Shown here one piece after another: positions 1-7,899 of a stretch of 64,000 nucleotides of DNA. The DNA lies in assembly GCF_017591425.1 (NCBI RefSeq), contig NW_024466409.1:310001-374000 (forward strand), written 5' to 3'. Both the position numbers and the translations under genes were made by a program. Origin of the DNA: Ochotona curzoniae. Lineage: Eukaryota > Chordata > Mammalia > Lagomorpha > Ochotonidae. Under the pieces are notes generated by a model, which was not told where the DNA came from, did no database searches, and saw only the letters and a program-made list of their open reading frames with translations. The stretch's first letter is position 1. Every line of letters starts with the position of its first letter.

Positions 1-155
1 AATGGGGGAATACAGAATTCAGAAAACTCATTTTAAAGCTTCTGATCAAAAATGAGAAGCACATACAAGAGTTCAAAGAATTTAAGGAAGCAATAAAGCA
101 AATCAAGGCTGATATATCAAAAATTAAGCACACAGTAGAGCTAATTAAAAGTACA

Positions 156-755
156 GTGGAGAGTCTCCAAAGTAAAATGAAGCAAGCAGAAGAAAGAATC
201 TCAGAATTGGAAGATATTTCCTGTCATCAGGGGGAAACAAACAAAAAGCTGGAAGCAGAGCTGGATCAGGCCAAAAAAAGTATTAAAAAATTGAAAGACA
301 CTGTGAAGAGGCCAAATATAAGAGTTACGGGAGTCCCAGAAGGTGCAGAAAGAGAAACTGGTTTTAGAAATATATTTAATGAAATAATAAAGGAAAATTT
401 CCCTAATCTAGAGAAAGAATTGGGAGACAACATCCAGGAGTGGCACAGAATTCCCAACAGGCTTGATCAAAAGCAATCTTCACCAAGACATATGATCATC
501 AAGCTCTCTTCAATTGAACATAAGGAAAAGATCCTTAAATGTGCATGTGAAAAAAATCAATTGACATATAAAGGAATGCCAATTAAACTCTCAGGAGATC
601 TCTCACAGGAAACCCTACAGGCAAGAAGAGAACGGAGCAATACATTCCAGATTCTAAAAGAAAAAAATTGTTGGCCTAGAATAACATATCCAGCAAAGCT
701 TTCTTTTGTCTTTGAAAATGAAATAAAATTCTTCCACAGTCAAGGAAAATTATAA
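156..755 (+). pseudogene. L1 ORF1p (RNA-binding protein), partial, premature stop
   Basis: The reading frame encodes the coiled-coil end, the RRM-like domain and most of the C-terminal domain of the L1 ORF1 RNA chaperone. Diagnostic stretches are 'RPNIRVTGVPEG', 'ETLQARRE' and 'YPAKLSF'. The frame is stopped by TAA at 753-755. Read past it, the same frame continues with typical ORF1 C-terminal residues ('EFASSKPALQ') for 32 codons until TGA at 852-854. This stop is therefore a nonsense mutation rather than the native end. The frame is open upstream of Met 156, so the true start may lie before the window. Confidence 0.85.
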
Positions 756-966
756 GAATTTGCCTCTTCCAAACCTGCCCTACAAATGATACTTCAAGAT
801 GGTCTCTTGACAGAGAAGAGGAATAGCACCCAACAAAACCAAAGGCAAATGTGAAGAACATCCCAGTAAGATGACAAAAGAAGACTGAATCAATGAACAA
901 CCCATTCCTAAAATGACAGGACCAAAGTACCATTCACACCTGTTAAACTCTGAATGTAAATGGCTT

Positions 967-983
967 AAGGTTAATCAAATGTT
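967..983 (+). repeat. Target-site duplication, left copy, of the CSINE at 984-1318
   Basis: The 17-base word 'aaggttaatcaaatgtt' is repeated exactly at 1319-1335 on the far side of the SINE tail, the footprint of L1-driven insertion. Confidence 0.95.
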
Positions 984-1318
984 GGGCCCGGCGCGGTGGC
1001 GCAAGTGGTTAAGGTCCTCGCCTTGCACACCCAGGATCCCACGTGGGCGCCGGTTCTATCCCGGTGGCCCCGCTTCCCTTCCAGCTCCCTGCCTGTGGCC
1101 CTGGAAAGCAGTCGAGGATGGCCCAAGGCTTTGGGACCCTGCACCCGCGTGGGAGACCCAGAAGAGGCTCCTGGCTTCGGACTGGCATAGCATCGGCCGT
1201 TGCGCTCACTTGGGGAGTGAATCATCGGATGGAAGATCTTCCTCTCTGTCTCTCCTCTCTGTATATCCGCCTTTCCAATAAAAAAAATAATAATAATAAA
1301 AATAAATCTTTTTTAAAA
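984..1318 (+). mobile_element. CSINE (lagomorph tRNA-derived SINE), full length, young
   Basis: It begins 'gggcccggcgcggtggcgca', containing a pol III A-box-like core, followed by a B-box-like 'ggttctatcc'. The body ('ctggaaagcag', 'gatggcccaag', 'gtgggagacccag') is typical of lagomorph C repeats, and the tail is A-rich ('cctttccaataaaa'). A perfect 17-bp duplication flanks it. It sits inside the first part of L1 ORF2, so it arrived after the L1. Confidence 0.95.
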
Positions 1319-1335
1319 AAGGTTAATCAAATGTT
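1319..1335 (+). repeat. Target-site duplication, right copy, of the CSINE at 984-1318
   Basis: Exact copy of the 17 bases at 967-983. The L1 ORF2 sequence resumes directly after it. Confidence 0.95.
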
Positions 1336-1899
1336 ATAGATTAATAGACTGGATTAAAAAACAAAACAACATCTATTTGTTGTCTAGAAGAGATACACTT
1401 CACCAACAAAAATCAGCAGAAACTATATCGCATGGATTTTGTTGTTTTCTGTTAGTTTCATCTCTTCAAAACACTTTCTTCTGATTAAATTCTTCAATGA
1501 CTCGTAAATCATACAGCAGCATCATTTTCTTCAAGAAGGTTCTTGACTTTCATCTCTTCAGCTACACGTTAAGCATTTTGTAGCATGTTATTTAACTTCA
1601 TAGTGTGGTTAATTTGTTTTTTCTCCCTGATGTTAATTTTGTTTTGTAGCTTTTCATTTAAGGGTGTGTATAGTAGCTGTGTAATGGAGACTGTCATATA
1701 TAGTAACATGTCATTTAACTTCATGGCATTGTAAATTTCTTTTTCTCTTTATTGTTGATTTTGTATTATGATTTTTCATTTAAGGGGATATACAGCAGCT
1801 GTAAAATCGAGACTAACATTCAGATGTGAGGATACAATGTAGTATGCATTTCTACTTCCAGACAAGGGAAATGCCAGGAGCCTATGGAACTGTATCATA

Positions 1900-1932
1900 A
1901 AATGATGATGATGATGATGATGATAATAATAA
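1900..1932 (+). repeat. (GAT)n/(AAT)n microsatellite at L1 3' end
   Basis: A run of 'gat' followed by 'aat' repeats sits just before the L1 A tail, as it does in the other L1 tail at 44493-44520. It belongs to the element. Confidence 0.85.
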
Positions 1933-1944
1933 AATGTTAAAAAA

Positions 1945-2125
1945 AAACAGGGGAGGAACTAATCATCTGAACAGGAACAAGGGTGGAGGTTCTATTCCAC
2001 TTGCTCTACACAGGATGTTCAGGCCTAATAGCCTGCTTGCTGTGGCCCTGCTTGCCCAAGGCAGGCTTTGCAATGCAACAGGCTGTCAGGTAGGCCAAGC
2101 CTAAGGCCCACTGTGGCTCCTAACA
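1945..2125 (-). repeat. ERV 3' LTR, U3 part only (truncated by L1 junction)
   Basis: This stretch aligns without gaps to 5378-5558, 181 bases with one visible difference (c at left, t at right, in 'aacaagg/aataagg'). It starts on the minus strand with TGTTAGGAGCC. The remaining 271 bp of the LTR, present on the right, are missing here because the L1 A tail abuts it. They may lie left of the window if the L1 inserted into the LTR. Confidence 0.92.
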
Positions 2126-2145
2126 GCTCCCCCTTCTATTTTTTC
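2126..2145 (-). other. ERV polypurine tract
   Basis: On the minus strand a purine-rich run ending 'AGAAGGGGGAGC' lies directly against the LTR start TGTTAGG. This is the expected position and form of the plus-strand primer of a retrovirus. Confidence 0.8.
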
Positions 2146-2800
2146 TATGACACAGTAAGCGTACAGTTTGGTGACTGTGCCTGTTTTAGGTCATCTGACC
2201 TCCCATCAGGTCCTTACCCAACATGGGAAGCTTGGGCAGATGACGAAGCCTAACTCCTGTCTTAGGTTGGTACCTGACCAGATCAGAAGTTGTCCATCTG
2301 TGACTACCAGCCCCAGCTACTGTATAGGTGAAAGCTAGAGTTGAGGGTCTTGCCCTCCTTCTAGGGTGTCAAAGGCTTGTCCTATGGCCATAACCTGAGC
2401 CTGTGCTTGCTGTTTTTGCCACTTAAACTGAAGGCACAGCAAAAGAAGGCCTATGAATAAGAGTTATCATAGGGGTAACCCCTGCCCAGTTCCTGAACAA
2501 ATGTAACACCTGGGCTATAATATCTATGACAGAATTCCAGGAAATGTGATCAACATGGATGGAATTAATGGCAAAGATGTGATGTCAAAGTGTGCTGGTC
2601 AAATTTTCAAAGTCTGCATTCCAGGAACCATTCAATCTGTAAGAGAGCTCATGAGAGAGATTAGCAAGTGTAGAGAAACATTCCCACTTAACCAAGGTGA
2701 CACACACTGCATTGAATCTGAGTAATAAATCAACTCAGCATTAATATTCCTGAAAAAGCTTCAGGAGGACTCTAGTCATGGGTCCCAATGGCAGTGGAAG
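2146..2800 (-). pseudogene. Degenerate ERV region, possible env (transmembrane) remnant
   Basis: This lies between integrase and the polypurine tract, where env belongs. A few minus-strand stretches at 2500-2700 read like the helical part of a betaretroviral transmembrane subunit, but they are interrupted by stops and I cannot trace a complete domain. The remainder shows no recognisable protein. The assignment rests mostly on position. Confidence 0.4.
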
Positions 2801-2811
2801 TGGGATTACTC

Positions 2812-3311
2812 TTATTTATTCCCCAGTGTATCTCCATTTTTCTGGGTGGTGGGTTCCATAGGAGTAGAAATAGTGAGAGAATAGTGTTTAATCAGCCTTT
2901 TGGGAGCCCATCTGGGGCTGTCTTTGTCCTGTGGGAAAACACAAACACTTCCTCTTCTCCAAATAAGGACAGGGTCTGGCCCTTGCCATTGTCCAGCCAA
3001 AACATTTTTCCAAAGACACTGGGTTTTTTTCTCTGAACGTGGGTTCTGATGACAATCTGCTGCAGAATTTCCCTCAGCAGCAGTTACCCTCAATATTTAA
3101 AAAGTTAAGGGTAAAAAGGCTAAATGTAATTGTTCCCTAGGTGAGGAGAACTCTCCCCCTTTTTAATTTGAAAAGCATGTTTTTAAGGGTGCGTTTGGCA
3201 CGTTCAATAATGGCTTGGCCTTGAGGGTTATAAGGAATTCCAGTAACACGGGCAATGGAAAACTGGGCACAAAAGGATTTTAAAGAGGAAGAAGTATATG
3301 CAGGACCATTG
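2812..3311 (-). pseudogene. ERV pol remnant: integrase core and C-terminal domain
   Basis: On the minus strand, just left of gag, the reading contains 'TDNGPAYTS' and then '[11 protein letters not shown]', the second aspartate and the glutamate neighbourhood of the retroviral D,D-35-E catalytic core. About 80 codons later comes the C-terminal DNA-binding domain ('GPDPVLIW', 'GSVCVFPQD', 'PRWAPKRL'). At least one frame change separates core from C-terminal domain. Integrase follows the gag zinc knuckle almost directly, so protease, reverse transcriptase, RNase H and the integrase zinc domain have been deleted. Confidence 0.85.
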
Positions 3312-3674
3312 TCAGTTTCTAGTAGACGAAATTGGAGAGTATTCTAAGGAACTTAGTCCTTTTCTTTTGACTGGGCACTCACGCTGGAAGTGTCCTGGCT
3401 GTCTACAGTGGTAGCAAACCGGATTAGAACTGTTTGATTTAGTAAGATCACAGACAACCTTAGCTATGGCTGCTCCCGTAATTGTAGGTCCTGAAATATC
3501 ACTACAAAGTCTGATCCACTTATCTAATGGTTCTTTTCTGTATGAACAGATGACATCTTTATAGACAGAGTTAGCATTTTCGTAGGCTAATTGCCATATG
3601 AAAGGCATAACCAGCTGAGTGTCAGGGAATACTCGGGTAGCCGCCTCCATCAGGTAGTTTGACAAAATCGGCAT
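3312..3674 (-). pseudogene. ERV gag: capsid C-terminal part and nucleocapsid zinc knuckle
   Basis: The longest intact piece of this gag. It covers the capsid C-terminal domain and ends in a CCHC zinc knuckle 'CYHCRQPGHFQREC' (C-X2-C-X4-H-X4-C). The major homology region ('KGKEPYADFV') lies just upstream at about 3660-3710 in another frame, so a frameshift sits right at that motif. Only one knuckle remains, where betaretroviruses usually have two; the second has gone with the pol deletion. Confidence 0.88.
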
Positions 3675-3819
3675 AAGGTTCTTTTCCCTTTTGAATGATT
3701 TTGGTTAGGTCTGCCTGACACCCTCCCTTTTGAGGGAGAAGGCACCATGCTCTCATAGCAGCAACGTTGATCTGAGCATAAACTCCTAGGTCATAATTTA
3801 TTTGCTGAGTATCTTGGCT

Positions 3820-4357
3820 TTATTGACCTTCTCCCATCAGCATGTCAACATTATGGTCGGGGTGGCCTACCTCAGCATTACAGCGATCCGTCTCTAAACA
3901 GTTGTCTCGAAAGAGAGACAGCCACCAGATGTAATCACCTCCTTGCAAAACTGCCTTAATTGAGGACTTCCAATCATCTGGGGTCACACAAGTGCGGGAG
4001 AAGGTGTCTAACATGCTAATGGTGTAAGGCGTTTAGGTACCATAGCTATTAATGGCCTCCTTGAGCGCTTTTATGTTTGCGAAGGCAAGCGGCTGATGCA
4101 CCCGGATCTCTTTGCCCGCCCTGCTCTCGAGGTTCGCGCTCATAAACCGGAAAGGCATGAATCCAGCGATAGGGAGGGTGCTGCAGGACCTCAAGTGAAC
4201 ATTTTTCTGACCCCACTGTTTTTGTTGATTGCTGCTCTATTAAGACCTTTTGTAATAGTTTTTCTAGGTTGGTAATCTTTTGTTCTAAGACTTGAGTGAT
4301 TGACGCCGGCAATGGCGGGTTGTCTGAAGGTGGTGGATCTGGACTGTTATTTTCCAC
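3820..4357 (-). pseudogene. ERV gag: linker and capsid N-terminal domain, frameshifted
   Basis: Two overlapping frames hold the proline-rich linker with a short coiled segment ('EQKITNLEKLLQKVL'), then 'HAFPV', the usual start of a betaretroviral capsid. The second frame has 'TPDDWKS' and 'GGDYIWW', matching the capsid N-terminal helices. Changes of frame near 4030 and 3800 break the gene. Confidence 0.8.
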
Positions 4358-4396
4358 TCTTAATGCAGAGAGGCTAGGATAGAGACGCCTCTTCGG

Positions 4397-4770
4397 TCAC
4401 ACACCTAACTCCTTGTCCTCTTCAGGAGGTATTGTTTGTTTGGAATCAGAGTCCTCACCAGATGAGGACGATGTCTTAGAGGAGTTAGAGTCAATAACAC
4501 TTTCTTGCTGGGACTCCCTTTGTTTTATTTTGTCTAAAACTTCCTGAGAAGAGAGCTGCAAGAGGATAACAGCCACTCTTCTTTCAGCTGCCATACGGGT
4601 CCGAATCCATTCGGGAGGGGACCATTTTTCCGTTCCCATCTACAAAGGTCCTTTTTGTGGTGTTCCCATTTTGGGATATTAATCTTTCCTTCTTCTAAAA
4701 ACCAAGGACAAACTTGTTGCATAAAAGACACATAATTGCTAGCAGTACTTTGTTTTATACCGGTACCATT
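4397..4770 (-). pseudogene. ERV gag: matrix remnant and acidic serine-rich linker
   Basis: The reading 'VCPWFLEEG' matches the betaretroviral matrix motif. It is followed, in a shifted frame, by a stretch rich in Ser, Glu and Asp. The N-terminal 40 or so residues expected before this motif, including the myristoylation glycine, are not found: upstream lies non-coding leader. This gag therefore lacks its membrane-targeting start. Confidence 0.75.
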
Positions 4771-4799
4771 ATATTATAAATAATTTCTGATTCTAAGCT

Positions 4800-4959
4800 T
4801 GCCTCTGGATTTCTGGGGTCCCTCAGATTATCCCTTGTGCCCAGGACAGGGAGAGGGTCTGGGGATGAAATCAACTATGCCCCTCCAGAGTTCCAGGGGT
4901 CCCTCAGATTGTCCCTTGTGCCCAGGACAGGGAGAGGGTCTGGGGGTTAATTCACTTAC
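4800..4959 (-). repeat. Two tandem 81-bp repeats in the ERV leader
   Basis: The word 'ggggtccctcagatt' at 4815 recurs at 4896, and the following 'cccttgtgcccaggacaggg' is the same in both. The period is 81 bp, with few differences between the copies. It lies between the splice-donor-like site and gag, the usual packaging-signal zone. Confidence 0.9.
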
Positions 4960-4993
4960 ACCCCTGCAAAATTTTTCTTAGAAATGTCCGAGT

Positions 4994-5010
4994 CAATTAT
5001 CAACTCACCT
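4994..5010 (-). promoter_or_regulatory. Candidate ERV major splice donor
   Basis: On the minus strand 'AAGGTGAGTTG' fits the donor consensus and lies about 80 bases after the primer binding site, where retroviruses place the major donor. Confidence 0.5.
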
Positions 5011-5085
5011 TGCTTGCCTCACACCCCAAATGCTTCAGCCAAAGTCTTCACCGCGAGGTTCCTCAGTAGCTCCACCATATCAGGT

Positions 5086-5103
5086 TCCCCATACGGGCCA
5101 CCA
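5086..5103 (-). other. ERV primer binding site, tRNA-Ile type
   Basis: The 18 bases just inside the 5' LTR (minus strand, TGGTGGCCCGTATGGGGA) match the complement of the 3' end of mammalian tRNA-Ile (AAU) at 17 of 18 positions as I recall that tRNA. A lysine-type site would have been expected for most betaretrovirus-like ERVs. Confidence 0.75.
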
Positions 5104-5250
5104 ATTTGTCTCAACCTGCAGGACACGAGGCTCAAACCCTGAGGGTGGACTGGGAATGTGGGGCTGCTAGCCTCCAGGCTGCTGGCCCAGGAAACACACG
5201 GACACGCAGACTTGGTAAGAAAGGGTGCCTCTGCCTTTACTTTTACTCCT

Positions 5251-5260
5251 CATATATATA
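5251..5260 (-). promoter_or_regulatory. TATA-like element of the ERV 5' LTR
   Basis: 'TATATATATG' on the minus strand lies about 300 bp from the U3 start and before the R region, suitable as the viral core promoter. Confidence 0.5.
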
Positions 5261-5317
5261 CCTTCTTCTCTAGGGGAGGAGCAGAAGGGGAGGAGTTTTC
5301 TGGAAGTAATTATCTTC

Positions 5318-5405
5318 ATTGAAACCAGGAAGGAACTAATTAGCTATTGAAACAAGAGGAACTAATTATCTACATTGAAACAGGGGAGGAACTAATCATC
5401 TGAAC
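5318..5405 (-). repeat. Three tandem 28-bp repeats in LTR U3
   Basis: The units start 'attgaaac' at 5318, 5346 and 5374, each carrying 'ggaactaat' further on. Repeats of this kind in U3 often act as enhancer elements. Only the last of the three remains in the left LTR. Confidence 0.85.
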
Positions 5406-5558
5406 AGGAATAAGGGTGGAGGTTCTATTCCACTTGCTCTACACAGGATGTTCAGGCCTAATAGCCTGCTTGCTGTGGCCCTGCTTGCCCAAGGCAGGCT
5501 TTGCAATGCAACAGGCTGTCAGGTAGGCCAAGCCTAAGGCCCACTGTGGCTCCTAACA

Positions 5559-6880
5559 TGTATTGAATGAGTAAAAAGGGATGTAGTGGAAGTGTGAGGT
5601 GGGTGATGGGAGGCCCTTCAGCAGAAGGAGGCAGGTAGAGCTGAAGAGGGCCTCTGGCCTTTGTGGGAAGGAAGGTCTTCCCAGGACCCAAGCAGGAGGT
5701 CTTCAAAAAGGAAGTGGGAAAGTCACTTGGGTGGCTGGATTTCAGGAATGAACAGTGGAGGAGAATGTGTAGCCCAAGGAGGGAGAGATGGGTGGAGGCC
5801 ACAAGATCAGGAAGATACTTGTGGAGCAGCCATGTTTGGGGAGGCTGCCTCCATCTTCCATTGGACAGAAACAGTCGAGGCTTCCCCACCAGCTGAGTCT
5901 GGAGATTGCATGGGCACCTGCCATGGCTCTGTACCTTTGATCAGGGCTACTGTGCAGCAGATGCTGAGGGCAGAAGCAAGCCCTCTGGCTACTGTCACCT
6001 TACACATCGGCGAGGGTTCTCCATTCCTGCCACCACAGCTCCTCCAAACACCCCACCCTCCCCACATGTAATCAAGTGGGGGAGGAGGAGTGATTCCACA
6101 GAATCTTGCCACTAGAAAACTGTCCAGTCTGCAGATGCCATTCTCAGAGACTGCCCTGCAAGATGCAGCTGGGCACAGGGGACTTTCACAAAAGGCCCTT
6201 GCCTCGGCTCAGTGGGTCTGGGACAGGAAACATGGAGAGGTTACTGACCAGCCAAGCTAGAATCCAAGTAGGAGCCAGAGCCTGCGGGGACACTACCCCT
6301 CGCCGTTCCCCTCCCCCCTCGTCGCCCCTTCTCCCGCTGTCCTGGAGAGCGGAAAATGAGATGGGTTGGAGTTCAGAGAAAGGAGCCGAAAACCATTAAG
6401 GAGCCCCATTGCAGGGGTTTCTTGGGGTCCTGAGAAAACGGGCTGGACCCACAGTCCTCTGGGTGACATCCAGGCCTGGCCTTGGTACAAGGCCATTGCG
6501 CGCAGTTCATCTCTGCCTCGCCATTCACAGCCTCTGAGTCTGACACCCGGAGTGCTCTGCGCTTCTCTGCTTTCGTGTCTGAGTGTCTTTGCACTGCCTC
6601 AAGTTTAACTGTGGATGTCTTCACCCAAATCTCTCCCAAGCAAACTTCTTCCCCTACTCTGCTCTGCTCCTGATCCCCGCCCCCCACCACCAAGTCGGGG
6701 GACAGAGGAGGATCCAAACTCTGCCCTGAGGGAAATGAGCGCCCCAGGGCAGAGTAGCCTGTGGTCACAGAAGTGGGACCTCGGAGAGGCTTGCAAAGGA
6801 TGTGCCTAGAGCCAAGCGCAGCGGGTCTGCTGCGCCCCTGCTGTCCACCTTGCTTAGGGAGGAGCTGGGTCCGGGGCGCG
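5559..6880 (+). other. Unique MYOD1 upstream sequence
   Basis: About 1.3 kb between the provirus and the promoter CpG island. I see no repeat and no convincing gene. GC content rises toward the right. The open frames on both strands here are accidental: they overlap each other, lack domain features and match nothing I know. Confidence 0.6.
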
Positions 6881-6881
6881 C

Positions 6882-6925
6882 GGGAGTCGGGGGGGGGGGC
6901 CAGGAGCGGGTTGGGGGAGGAGGCC
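6882..6925 (+). promoter_or_regulatory. G-run cluster upstream of MYOD1 (possible G-quadruplex)
   Basis: An 11-base G run at 6889-6899 is followed by further G runs within 25 bases. It lies about 140-180 bp before the likely start site, within the promoter CpG island. Confidence 0.5.
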
Positions 6926-6961
6926 ACCCGGGAAACACCCCCTCAGCCACGCCCTGCTCTG

Positions 6962-7039
6962 TTCCCATTGGCCTCGGCCTTCCCCGCCCTCCACAGCCGG
7001 CCCGGGCGCCCCGGGCGCTTCGGCTACTACAGATAAATA
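6962..7039 (+). promoter_or_regulatory. MYOD1: MYOD1 core promoter: CCAAT and TATA-like boxes
   Basis: An inverted CCAAT box ('cccattggcc', about 6963-6972) precedes a TATA-like 'gataaatagccc' (ATAAATA at 7033-7039). Spacing puts transcription start near 7064. The TATA-like word is the one I recall from the human and mouse MYOD1 promoters. The resulting 5' UTR of about 210 bases fits the known gene. Confidence 0.8.
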
Positions 7040-7272
7040 GCCCAAGGCTCCTGGCGCGAAGTTAGTGCTGGGGAAGCCCCGGGGTACAGCTGCCACTTCG
7101 CTCCCCACCCAGGTCCAGCTGGACAGGACAGGCGGGGTTGCGCTGAGTCGGCTGTGCCTCAGACCTCCAGCACTTTGCCATCGCACGCCTGGGATTCTCC
7201 AGCAGCACCAAGTTCCGGGCAAACCCTCGCCACCCTAGTGGGTGAGGGCACCGCGCCGCCTCCCACTGGGAC

Positions 7273-7899
7273 ATGGAGCTCCTGTCGCCTCCACTCCGAG
7301 ACGTGGACTTGACGGGCCCCGACGGCTCCCTCTGCTCCTTTGCCACAGCGGATGACTTCTATGATGACCCGTGTTTCGACTCCTCGGATCTGCGCTTCTT
7401 CGAGGACCTGGATCCGCGCCTGGTGCACGTGGGCGCACTCCTGAAGCCAGAGGAGCACTCGCATTTCCCGGCCGCAGTGCACCCGGTCTCGAGCACGCGC
7501 GAGGACGAGCATGTGCGCGCTCCCAGCGGCCACCACCAAGCCGGCCGCTGTCTGCTGTGGGCCTGCAAGGCGTGCAAGCGCAAGACCACCAACGCCGACC
7601 GCCGCAAAGCCGCCACCATGCGTGAGCGGCGCCGCTTGAGCAAAGTGAACGAGGCCTTTGAGACGCTCAAGCGCTGCACGTCCAGCAATCCCAATCAGCG
7701 GCTGCCCAAGGTGGAGATCCTGCGCAACGCCATCCGCTACATCGAGGGCCTGCAGGCTCTGCTGCGCGACCAAGACGCCGCGGCCCCTGGAGCCACCGCC
7801 TTCTACGCGCCCGGCCCGCTGCCCCCGGGTCGCGGTGGCGAGCACTACAGTGGCGACTCGGACGCATCCAGCCCGCGCTCCAACTGCTCCGACGGCATG
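7273..7899 (+). CDS. MYOD1: MYOD1 coding exon 1
   Basis: Codes residues 1-209, including the whole bHLH domain. It ends in 'GACGGCATG' directly before the donor 'gtaagg' at 7900 (phase 0). The open frame running on to 8223 is intronic read-through and not part of the protein. Confidence 0.97.

Larger units (their letters stand above)
913..1415 (+). pseudogene. L1 ORF2 5' fragment (endonuclease start), interrupted
   Basis: ATG 913 begins with 'MTGPK', matching the usual start of L1 ORF2. The SINE at 984-1318 splits the frame. After it the reading 'HRLIDWIKKQN' resumes and leads toward the endonuclease motif region, then ends where the element jumps to 3' UTR. This leaves only about 50 residues of a protein normally near 1,275 residues long. 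No reverse transcriptase motif is present. Confidence 0.75.
1..1944 (+). mobile_element. LINE-1 element, internally deleted, interrupted by a CSINE
   Basis: The left edge starts inside an L1 in sense orientation. It shows the ORF1 coding region (to about 854), the inter-ORF spacer, the first part of ORF2 from ATG 913, then an abrupt jump at about 1415 into the 3' UTR. The 3' UTR ends in 'ggaactgtatcataaaatg', a GAT/AAT repeat and a short A tail at 1940-1947. The same 3' end recurs at 44320-44545, which supports the family assignment. Nearly all of ORF2 (rest of the endonuclease, the reverse transcriptase, the C-rich domain) is absent, so the copy cannot move itself. The 5' end lies outside the window. 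Confidence 0.9.
1945..5558 (-). mobile_element. Endogenous betaretrovirus-like provirus (class II ERV), defective
   Basis: Two copies of one LTR flank about 3 kb of internal sequence that reads on the minus strand. The order from right to left is: 5' LTR, primer binding site, leader with a splice-donor-like site, broken gag, integrase only, a possible env trace, polypurine tract, 3' LTR. Protease, reverse transcriptase and RNase H are missing between the gag zinc knuckle and integrase. The capsid wording, single zinc knuckle and integrase C-terminus resemble betaretroviruses (MMTV/HERV-K group). The left LTR is cut at its inner part by the L1. No frame could yield an intact viral protein. Confidence 0.9.
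5107..5558 (-). repeat. ERV 5' LTR (complete, 452 bp)
   Basis: On the minus strand it starts TGTTAGG at 5558 and ends ...GAGACA at 5107, three bases before the primer binding site. It carries U3 with three 28-bp repeats, a TATA-like 'TATATATATG' at 5251-5260, and an R-U5 part without a clear AATAAA. As oriented, this LTR would fire away from MYOD1. Confidence 0.9.

Noticed and set aside
2068..2253. Small plus-strand frame across the LTR edge
   Set aside because: It spans the LTR and polypurine tract on the wrong strand and has no counterpart in any viral gene.
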